5,567 nt of DNA from Leptolinea sp. (GTDB taxonomy: Bacteria; Chloroflexota; Anaerolineae; Anaerolineales; Anaerolineaceae): positions 1-5,567 of the forward strand of contig JALHEL010000127.1 in assembly GCA_022837205.1 (NCBI GenBank). The letters are read 5' to 3'. A program made the position numbers and the translations under genes. The notes under the pieces are model-generated. The model made no database searches. It was not told the origin of the DNA and saw nothing but the letters and a program-made list of their open reading frames with translations. This document shows positions 1-5,567 of the stretch, one piece after another; positions within the stretch are counted from its first letter, which is position 1, and every line of letters starts with the position of its first letter.

Positions 1-1
1 C

Positions 2-1663
2 CGGATTGTGCCGGTTTATCCGGTGAATTCCAACCTGAAGCAGAATTATCTGCGCCGGATGATATTTAATACCGTTCGCCATTGGGCAAATCTGATTCCG
101 GAATTTTTACCGGAAACGGTATCGGAATCAGCCGATCTGATGCCGCTCTCAAAAGCAATTGAAGAAATCCATTTTCCGGATTCGGCAGAGTTACTGGAGG
201 CGGCGCGTAGACGATTGGCTTTTGATGAACTCTTCCTCGTACAGTTGGATGTATTGCGACATAAGAGAAACCGGACTTCGGCTACCGCAAACCGCTATCG
301 GATTTCCGATGAGCGAATGGATTGCTGGATAAAGAGTTTGCCTTATGAACTGACGGCTGCTCAGCGAAGAGTCCTAAATGAAATTCGCGGAGATATCGAT
401 TCGGGCAAACCGATGAATCGGTTGATTCAGGGAGATGTCGGATCTGGTAAAACAATTGTCGCCTGTTTAGCTGCTTTGATTATTTCCGATGCCGGCGGAC
501 AGTCTGTTTTGATGGCACCGACCGGAATCTTGGCGGAACAACATTTCCGTTCTTTTCGGGACATCATCGAGAAGATTCGCGAAAATTCCGGTGATCTGAA
601 TATCGATCCGAACCGAATTGCCCTATTAACCGGCTCGACTCCGGAATCGGAAAAGAAGGAAATTTACGAGAAATCAGCTTCCGGAGAGATCGCAATCGTC
701 ATCGGAACGCATGCTTTATTGGAAGATCCGGTTCAATTCAAGAACTTGGATTTTATCGTTGTCGACGAACAACATCGCTTCGGCGTCGAACAGCGTGCGA
801 CACTTCGTTCGAAAGGCAGAAACCCTCATTTGGCGGTGATGACCGCGACGCCCATTCCCCGATCGCTCGCATTGACGGTTTACGGCGATCTGGATTTATC
901 CGTCATCGATGAAATGCCCCAGGGAAGATTACCGGTCAAAACGTTCGTGGTCAATCCGTTGGGACGGGAACGTGTTTATCGGCATGTGATCAAAGAAGTC
1001 AAAAACGGACATCAGGCTTTTATTATTTACCCGTTAGTCGAAAGCGGTGACGACGAACAGAAGGAAGGAAAATCCGCTGTGGAAGCCAGCGAATTTCTCG
1101 ATAAAGAAGTCTTTCCGGAACAACGGGTCGCGTTGTTGCACGGCCGGATGAAAGGCGAAGAAAAAGACGCCATTCTCGAGGCATTCAAAAATAAAGAATA
1201 CGATATTTTGGTTTCGACTTCGGTAATCGAAGTCGGAGTGGATATCCCCAATGCGACGACCATTGTAATCGAAGGGGCAAATCGCTTCGGTTTGGCACAA
1301 TTGCATCAATTCCGCGGTCGGGTAGGTCGGGGAAATGAGCAATCCTACTGTTTTCTGATTGCCGAAAATGACGACGCCATCGAAAACGAACGCTTGCTCG
1401 CTATGACCCAAACGAACGACGGGTTTAAATTGGCTGAATTGGACTTGAATCAACGCGGTCCGGGTGACTTTTTGGGAAGTCGTCAATCGGGATTCATGGA
1501 TTTCAAATTGGCATCTTTTACGGATTTGAAATTAATCGAATCGGCCAGGAACGAAGCTTTGAAAGTGTTTGAGGCCGATCCTGAACTGTCTTCGGAAGAA
1601 AATAAATTATTAAAAGAACAACTCGAAAAACTCAACACGATTCATATAGGAGAACTCAGTTAA
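2..1663 (+). CDS. recG: ATP-dependent DNA helicase RecG, 5'-truncated by window edge
   Basis: RecG is a superfamily 2 double-stranded DNA translocase that remodels stalled replication forks and Holliday junctions in the cytoplasm. The reading frame is open to the left edge (Arg-Ile precede the GTG at base 8), so that GTG is internal and the true start lies outside; the N-terminal region and most of the wedge (OB-fold) domain are missing. Counting residues from base 8: Walker A GDVGSGKT at 142-149, motif Ia APTGILAEQH at 170-179, DEQH box at 253-256, TATPIPR at 279-285, LHGRM at 377-381, QLHQFRGRVGR (motif VI) at 431-441, and the RecG-specific RGPGDFLGSRQSG at 483-495. All motor motifs are intact. 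One oddity is Gly in motif Ia where RecG normally has Glu (APTEILA). About 553 residues are present, against roughly 680-830 for full-length family members. The PriA and Mfd relatives are excluded by the RGPGDFLGSRQSG element. The frame ends TAA and overlaps coaD by one base. Confidence 0.97.
   Translation, partial: RIVPVYPVNSNLKQNYLRRMIFNTVRHWANLIPEFLPETVSESADLMPLSKAIEEIHFPDSAELLEAARRRLAFDELFLVQLDVLRHKRNRTSATANRYRISDERMDCWIKSLPYELTAAQRRVLNEIRGDIDSGKPMNRLIQGDVGSGKTIVACLAALIISDAGGQSVLMAPTGILAEQHFRSFRDIIEKIRENSGDLNIDPNRIALLTGSTPESEKKEIYEKSASGEIAIVIGTHALLEDPVQFKNLDFIVVDEQHRFGVEQRATLRSKGRNPHLAVMTATPIPRSLALTVYGDLDLSVIDEMPQGRLPVKTFVVNPLGRERVYRHVIKEVKNGHQAFIIYPLVESGDDEQKEGKSAVEASEFLDKEVFPEQRVALLHGRMKGEEKDAILEAFKNKEYDILVSTSVIEVGVDIPNATTIVIEGANRFGLAQLHQFRGRVGRGNEQSYCFLIAENDDAIENERLLAMTQTNDGFKLAELDLNQRGPGDFLGSRQSGFMDFKLASFTDLKLIESARNEALKVFEADPELSSEENKLLKEQLEKLNTIHIGELS
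1648..1653 (+). promoter_or_regulatory. Ribosome binding site of coaD inside the end of recG
   Basis: AGGAGA lies 9 bases before the ATG at 1663, within the last codons of recG. Its position supports this ATG as the coaD start and fits translational coupling across the TAATG stop-start overlap. Confidence 0.8.
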
Positions 1664-2163
1664 TGAAAATTCGGGCAATTTTCCCGGGAAGTTTTGATCC
1701 GGTCCATTATGGGCATATCGATATCGCTGCGCGCGCTTCTCGGATTTTTGATAGTCTGGTGGTTGCGGTTTATGAAACCCCCAGTAAAAATCTGTTTTTT
1801 TCTACAGAGGAACGCTTGGAAATGCTGCGGCAAGCGATGGCGAATCTGCCCAACGTTGAAGTGGTCAGTTACAGGGGATTGACGATCGGCTTTGCCAAAC
1901 AAATCAATGCGCAAGTGATGGTGCGCGGATTACGCGTTTTTTCGGATTTTGACAATGAATTTCGCATGGCGTTGACCAATCAGGAGCTGGATCCGACCAT
2001 CGAGACGATTTCTCTCATCACGGCTCACCAACATACTTTTGTCTCCTCGACAACCGTGAAAGAAATCGCCGAACTGGACGGGGATGTCTCATCAATGGTT
2101 CCTGATTTTGTGGCAAAGCGTCTGAAAGAAAAGTTCGCGTCTAAAAAAGACGAGATCATATAA
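1663..2163 (+). CDS. coaD: Phosphopantetheine adenylyltransferase (PPAT)
   Basis: CoaD transfers AMP from ATP to 4'-phosphopantetheine, giving dephospho-CoA and pyrophosphate, the penultimate step of coenzyme A synthesis; family members are cytoplasmic hexamers. The 166-residue length matches the family (about 160-170). The nucleotidyltransferase signature PGSFDPVHYGH is at residues 8-18, with His18 of the (H/T)xGH motif in the usual position. Lys42, in the loop before FFSTEER, matches the conserved substrate-binding lysine. The RGLR motif is at 88-91, followed by DFDNEFRMA, and the C-terminal FVSSTTVKE block at 126-134 corresponds to the nucleotide-binding F(I/L)SSSxVKE segment. The start is fixed by AGGAGA nine bases upstream and by the family N-terminus. 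It overlaps recG by one base, which suggests a shared transcript. The rRNA/16S methyltransferase gene rsmD, often found beside coaD in Firmicutes, is not between them here. No hairpin-plus-T-run terminator follows the stop. Confidence 0.97.
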   Translation: MKIRAIFPGSFDPVHYGHIDIAARASRIFDSLVVAVYETPSKNLFFSTEERLEMLRQAMANLPNVEVVSYRGLTIGFAKQINAQVMVRGLRVFSDFDNEFRMALTNQELDPTIETISLITAHQHTFVSSTTVKEIAELDGDVSSMVPDFVAKRLKEKFASKKDEII

Positions 2164-2221
2164 TATCGAAGATCGAAAGAATCGTCTGATAAGATTATTA
2201 AACGAATCTATGTTTAAAATG

Positions 2222-2250
2222 TTGTAAAGTGAATTCATTCATGGCATAAT
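2222..2250 (+). promoter_or_regulatory. Sigma-70-type promoter for the coiled-coil gene
   Basis: A -35-like TTGTAA (2222-2227, 4 of 6 consensus bases) is separated by exactly 17 bases from a -10-like CATAAT (2245-2250, 5 of 6). A TG one base upstream of the -10 (2242-2243) gives an extended -10. The predicted transcription start is near 2257, leaving a leader of about 37 bases before the ATG at 2294. This is inferred from consensus matching alone; the region is AT-rich, which raises the chance of a random match. Confidence 0.6.
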
Positions 2251-2261
2251 AATTTATTATG
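2245..2261. repeat. Perfect 17-base palindrome over the -10 and start site
   Basis: CATAATAATTTATTATG consists of two 8-base arms (CATAATAA / TTATTATG) around a single central T. It begins at the -10 hexamer and covers the predicted transcription start, the place where a dimeric repressor would block polymerase. It could be an operator, or just an AT-rich coincidence created by the -10 element. It lacks the GC-rich stem and T-run of a terminator. Confidence 0.45.
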
Positions 2262-2275
2262 ATCAATCGGTCAAA

Positions 2276-2290
2276 AGAGGAATCGGAGGA
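2276..2290 (+). promoter_or_regulatory. Ribosome binding site region with two purine-rich cores
   Basis: GGAGGA at 2285-2290 is a strong Shine-Dalgarno match, but its GGAGG core sits only 4 bases from the ATG at 2294. A second core, AGAGGA at 2276-2281, lies 12 bases upstream. Together they bracket the ideal spacing and support the ATG as the start; no alternative start lies nearby in frame. Confidence 0.65.
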
Positions 2291-2293
2291 AGT

Positions 2294-2767
2294 ATGGACA
2301 TTCTGAATCTTGTTGACAAGCTGGAAGAATTATTCAGTCAGGGACGCTCGATTCCAATGACCCACAATGTCATCGTTGATGAAGATCGCATGCTGGATAT
2401 AATCGATCAAATGCGGATTTCCATTCCGGATGAAATTAAAAGAAGCCAACAAATCTTAGCGCAAAGGGATCGAATTTTAGCCCAGGCGAAAGAAGAGCAT
2501 GATCGAACCATCGAAATTGCCAAGGAAAAAAGAGAACAACTGACCTCCAGCAGCGAAATTACGGCGGAAGCCAAGAAACGGGCAGATCAAATTATTTCAC
2601 AGGCTTATACCGAAGCCGAAGTGATCAAACGGGAAGCCGACAAATATGCTCTGGATACTTTGAAACGCCTGGAGTTGGAAATGGATCGGACGATTAATCA
2701 GGTTCGGAACGGGATCCGTACGCTCCAACGGGATCAGGAATCCGACAGCAACCGCCCGGAAAGTTAA
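2294..2767 (+). CDS. Conserved coiled-coil protein of unknown function, coaD-linked family
   Basis: This is a 157-residue, highly charged, helix-rich protein with no signal peptide and no membrane-length hydrophobic segment, so it is probably soluble. Residues 1-16 look like an amphipathic helix (MDILNLVDKLEELFSQ). Residues 20-47 hold the block SIPMTHNVIVDEDRMLDIID followed by SIPDEI, which I recall as the characteristic N-terminal part of small proteins encoded beside coaD in Clostridia and Chloroflexi. Residues 48-147 form a long Glu/Lys/Arg/Ala-rich coiled coil with AEAKKRADQIISQA and AEVIKREAD repeats, resembling the b-subunit stalk of F-type ATP synthase or DivIVA-type proteins. Databases often label such proteins ATPase or ATP synthase subunit B-like. 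There is no Walker motif, so a true ATPase role is not supported. The tail (148-157) is polar and probably disordered. It has its own likely promoter and ends five bases from the convergent smc. A structural or scaffolding role is possible, but its function is not known to me. Confidence 0.85.
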   Translation: MDILNLVDKLEELFSQGRSIPMTHNVIVDEDRMLDIIDQMRISIPDEIKRSQQILAQRDRILAQAKEEHDRTIEIAKEKREQLTSSSEITAEAKKRADQIISQAYTEAEVIKREADKYALDTLKRLELEMDRTINQVRNGIRTLQRDQESDSNRPES

Positions 2768-2772
2768 TCCGT

Positions 2773-5567
2773 TCAGATCAAATAATCTTTATTAATCTCA
2801 TCCAACCGCAAACTGACCACTTGGCTGGAAGATTCTTTTCCCATCGTGATGCCGTAAATGACATCGGCTGTTTCGACGGTATTCCGATTATGTGTGATAA
2901 CGATAAATTGTGTTTCACGACTCAAATCTTTGAGCAGTTCGCAGAATCTGCCGACATTGGATTCATCCAACGCCGCGTCAACTTCATCGAGGACACAGAA
3001 CGGGGTAGGGCTGACTCTCAGCAAAGCAAAAACCAACGCAACCGACGTCAGGCTCCTTTCTCCGCCGGAAAGCAACGAAAGTTCCTGCTCTCGTCTGCCC
3101 GGTAATTTCGCTTCGATTTCGATACCGGATTGGTTGATGTTATCGGGGTCTGTCAAAACCAGGCGGGCTTCTCCGCCGCCGAATAAACGCGTGAACATAT
3201 TTTTGAATTCCGCCTGCACTTTTTCGAAAGTCTCTTGAAATGCGTTTTTCATCATCTCATCCAATTCCCCGATGACTTCCCGCAAATCCCGATCCGCCGA
3301 TTTTAAGTCGTTGGATTGGGTCAGTAAAAAATTGTATCGTTCATTGACGGATTCATATTCCTCGATCGCATCGGGGTTAATCGCTCCGATGCGGTTGATT
3401 AATCCCTTTTGTCGGGAGATCTGATCCTTGATATTCTCCGGAAGCTCTTCGACTTTCGGCAACTCCGAGACCATATCACCCAGCGGAAGCGGTGTTTGTC
3501 CCGCTACTTTTTCTTTATAATCGAAAGCAACCAAACCGAAGTCATCCTCGATCCGTTGTTTTAAAGTATCGAGTTGATCATTTAAACGGGTCACTTCCAT
3601 TTGCTGCTGCAATAATTGCTTTTCCGCCGCAGAAGTTTTGGCTTGTTTGATTTGCAATTCGGATTGAAGTGTCTCCAAACGTTGCTGCAGGCTTTTAAGC
3701 GCATTTTCTTCGGGAGCTATTTTCGCTTCGATTTCCGCTGCGTTCATTCCGGAAAGCGTATTGTTACTCTTCAAAGATTCGATCTGTTCCTGCACCGAAA
3801 GGATCTGTTGTTCCAATGCTGTCTTTTTTTCAAGGTTTTGCGCGGATCTTTGTTGATTTTTTTCGATTTGAGCGGTCAATTCGGCAATTTGCGTCTCCGC
3901 TTCATGGATGGATTTTTCATTTACGGTCCATTCCAACGTCCGATGATGAACCTGTTGTTGCAAGTCATCCAGCTGAATTTGATGAACGGCATCCGAAAGC
4001 TTTTTCACCGTCTCGCGTAAGCCGCTCAATTCAGCCTCGAGTTCGCTGATTTTCGCATCGTCGCTTTCTTTTTTTGCTTTCAGAGTGAGGCTTTGCTGCT
4101 CATTTTCCTGAATTCTTTGTTTTTGGAATGCGATCAATTGTTCCCGCTTTTGCGTTTCGATGACGGCTTGATTAAAACTTTTTCGCAGCGCTTCCAGTTC
4201 TCGGCTCTGATTCCGATGCCGCTCAGCGGTAAGTTCGGCTTGCTTTTGCACCGTTTGGATGTTTTGATTTATTTCGTTAAGCTCATCTCGAACAGTCTGA
4301 ATGGCCTCCGCCCGATCTTCGATCAACTCTCGGAGTTCTTTCATTTCCCTTTTTCTGGAAATCAGTTGATATTTCGGCTCTTTACCGGTTGCCATGCTCC
4401 CGTTCGCCCGAAACAAGTCCCCTTCCGGAGTCACCAATGATTCGCCGGCTTGTAACAAAGGTTGTAATTCTGACGCCTGCTTAAAAGAATCCGCCAAATA
4501 AGCTTTACGGAAAAGTCGTTCAGCCAGCGTTTTATACTCGGGGTCACAGATTGCCAAATCGGCGAGCGATTTCTGTGCGGTGATTTTCGAATCGGAAACA
4601 GGTGCCGTATCTTTTACATTATCTTTTTCGCAGATAAAGACGGCTCTGCCATTATTTCCGCTTGAAAGCAAATCCGCGGCTTTTTCCCACTTGTCTCGAT
4701 TCAGAAGAATTGCGTCAAGATACTCACCGAGGACCGCAGCCGCAGCGATCTCGACTTCTTTCGGGAAGATAAAACAACTGCCCAGCGATCGAAATTCTTT
4801 CTCATCGATTACTTTGCCGATATTTTTCAGCAGAAATTGAGCGCCTTGGTTCAGTCCGGTCAGGTTCTTTTCGGCTTGATTTAAAACTTCATACTGAGTT
4901 TTATATCGCGTCAATTGCGCCTGATTTTGATTGAGCTTGTCCGAAAGCCCGGCTTTTTTTTCTTCGAGATCTCGCAGCTTGTTTCGAATTTCATTTTGCT
5001 CCTGTTCGGATTTCAAGCTGTCCGATTCGATTGCCTTCAGATCGTTTTGGATTTCGGTTTGTTTTTTTTGCAGTTCCGCCAAAATCGTCTCGCTTTCAAC
5101 CAAAGCGGTTTGCAGAGCGGAATAGGATTCCGCCAAAGCGTCCAAACGATTTTGTGTCTCATCCCGCCGTGCTTTCAATTGAATCAACGTTGTTTCGGTT
5201 TTTGTCAACAAAGAACGACTTTCATTCCGTTTATTCTGCAAAGCCGATAATTCTTTTTGTTTTGCGGCCAGTTCTGCTTCCAGTTGCGTTTTCTGTTCAA
5301 ATGCAATCGCACCGGCTTTTTTCAATTCCGCCGATTCGGCAATCACTTTTTCACGTCGTTCGATCAGCAATGTGATTTCCGCTTCGATCAATTCCGATTC
5401 TTCCCGATAAGCGGCAATCTGACGGCGGGCTGCGTTCAGCCGTTCATCCAGAACGGAGGATTCACGGCTGCTTTCGTCCATCGCGTGATGATACTTTGAG
5501 AGCTGATCATGCAGCTCTCCCAAAAGAATACGCTTTCCGCGAATTTCTTCCTGAACCGCGGCAATAT
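2773..5567 (-). CDS. smc: Chromosome segregation protein SMC, 5'-truncated by window edge
   Basis: SMC is the ATPase core of bacterial condensin, working with ScpA and ScpB to fold chromosomes and separate sister origins. The minus-strand frame stays open to base 5567 (IAAVQEEIRGKRIL precedes the TTG at 5523), so this TTG is internal; the N-terminal head with Walker A and part of the first arm are outside. Counting from 5523: coiled-coil arm 1-215; hinge about 222-385, including NGRAVFI at 291-297 and TPEGDLF at 365-371; return arm about 388-670; conserved INRIGAINPDAIEEY near 709-723; LFGGGEARLVLTDPD at 780-794; ABC signature LSGGE at 818-822; Walker B CVLDEVD at 843-849 with catalytic Glu847; and switch His878 in ITHNR. 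About 930 residues are present of roughly 1,200. The C-terminal half-head is complete, ending TGA. MukB and Rad50 are excluded by the hinge and signature context. The plus-strand open frames opposite it are shadows of its coiled-coil codons. Confidence 0.97.
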   Translation of the reverse strand, partial: IAAVQEEIRGKRILLGELHDQLSKYHHAMDESSRESSVLDERLNAARRQIAAYREESELIEAEITLLIERREKVIAESAELKKAGAIAFEQKTQLEAELAAKQKELSALQNKRNESRSLLTKTETTLIQLKARRDETQNRLDALAESYSALQTALVESETILAELQKKQTEIQNDLKAIESDSLKSEQEQNEIRNKLRDLEEKKAGLSDKLNQNQAQLTRYKTQYEVLNQAEKNLTGLNQGAQFLLKNIGKVIDEKEFRSLGSCFIFPKEVEIAAAAVLGEYLDAILLNRDKWEKAADLLSSGNNGRAVFICEKDNVKDTAPVSDSKITAQKSLADLAICDPEYKTLAERLFRKAYLADSFKQASELQPLLQAGESLVTPEGDLFRANGSMATGKEPKYQLISRKREMKELRELIEDRAEAIQTVRDELNEINQNIQTVQKQAELTAERHRNQSRELEALRKSFNQAVIETQKREQLIAFQKQRIQENEQQSLTLKAKKESDDAKISELEAELSGLRETVKKLSDAVHQIQLDDLQQQVHHRTLEWTVNEKSIHEAETQIAELTAQIEKNQQRSAQNLEKKTALEQQILSVQEQIESLKSNNTLSGMNAAEIEAKIAPEENALKSLQQRLETLQSELQIKQAKTSAAEKQLLQQQMEVTRLNDQLDTLKQRIEDDFGLVAFDYKEKVAGQTPLPLGDMVSELPKVEELPENIKDQISRQKGLINRIGAINPDAIEEYESVNERYNFLLTQSNDLKSADRDLREVIGELDEMMKNAFQETFEKVQAEFKNMFTRLFGGGEARLVLTDPDNINQSGIEIEAKLPGRREQELSLLSGGERSLTSVALVFALLRVSPTPFCVLDEVDAALDESNVGRFCELLKDLSRETQFIVITHNRNTVETADVIYGITMGKESSSQVVSLRLDEINKDYLI

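Noticed and set aside
1027..1914. Minus-strand open frames opposite recG and coaD
   Set aside because: They are antisense shadows of strongly conserved coding sequence, with no recognisable domains.
2149..2187. Inverted repeat AGACGA / TCGTCT spanning the coaD stop
   Set aside because: Only 6-base arms separated by 27 bases and not followed by T residues; too weak to call a terminator or regulatory element.
2210..2227. Tiny frame MFKML in the coaD-downstream gap
   Set aside because: Five codons without a ribosome binding site, lying at the predicted -35 and upstream of the likely transcription start.
2713..2735. Imperfect hairpin GATCCGT / ACGGGATC near the end of the coiled-coil gene, overlapping a 9-base direct repeat AACGGGATC
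   Set aside because: One bulged base, no T-run afterwards, and it lies inside the coding frame; it does not look like a terminator.
2911..2926. TGTTTCACG, matching the first nine bases of the ParB site parS
   Set aside because: The second half does not match (about 11 of 16 overall), and the bases are explained by conserved SMC codons (E-T-Q-F) just before the ITHNR motif.
2821..5499. Several plus-strand open frames of 60-134 codons opposite smc
   Set aside because: They mirror the coiled-coil codons of smc, give Phe/Arg/Ser-rich low-complexity translations and match no family I know.
5509..5523. TTG at 5523 (minus strand) as the start of smc
   Set aside because: The frame stays open and coiled-coil-like to the window edge, and the Walker A head required at the N-terminus is not present downstream.

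Overview
The window is an ordinary chromosomal housekeeping segment from a bacterium. It holds four protein-coding genes and one short regulatory gap. Both ends cut through genes: the left edge falls inside recG and the right edge inside smc. Base composition looks mid-range (roughly 45-50 % GC by eye, not computed). Protein-level detail suggests Chloroflexota, probably an Anaerolineae-like lineage. The clues are the style of the RecG stretch after the wedge domain (IHFPDS...ARRRLAFDELFL), the SMC C-terminus (THNRNTVETADVIYG and SGGERSLTSVALVFALLRV), and the grouping of recG, coaD, a small coiled-coil protein and smc. This placement is from memory of these families and is only moderately secure.

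Layout. Bases 2-1663 (+) are the C-terminal part of the branched-DNA helicase RecG, with its complete two-domain motor. Its stop codon overlaps by one base the start of coaD (1663-2163, +), a full-length phosphopantetheine adenylyltransferase of the coenzyme A pathway, so the two are probably co-transcribed and translationally coupled. A 130-base gap follows. It has no convincing terminator for coaD, but it carries a good sigma-70-type promoter (TTGTAA, 17 bases, CATAAT, with an extended -10 TG) and an AT-rich perfect palindrome that covers the -10 and the likely transcription start. This promoter leads into a 157-residue soluble coiled-coil protein (2294-2767, +) of a conserved but, to my knowledge, uncharacterised family found beside coaD in Clostridia and Chloroflexi. 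On the opposite strand, 2773-5567 holds most of the condensin SMC: part of the N-terminal coiled-coil arm, the hinge, the return arm and the complete C-terminal ATPase half-head. It ends only five bases from the end of the small gene, tail to tail.

Functionally, RecG (fork and recombination repair) and SMC (chromosome folding and segregation) are genome-maintenance proteins, while CoaD is metabolic. No mobile element, CRISPR array, RNA gene, toxin-antitoxin pair or defence system is visible. I found no sign of a novel system. The points most worth a second look are the palindromic promoter, the uncharacterised coiled-coil gene and the terminator-poor convergent junction with smc.
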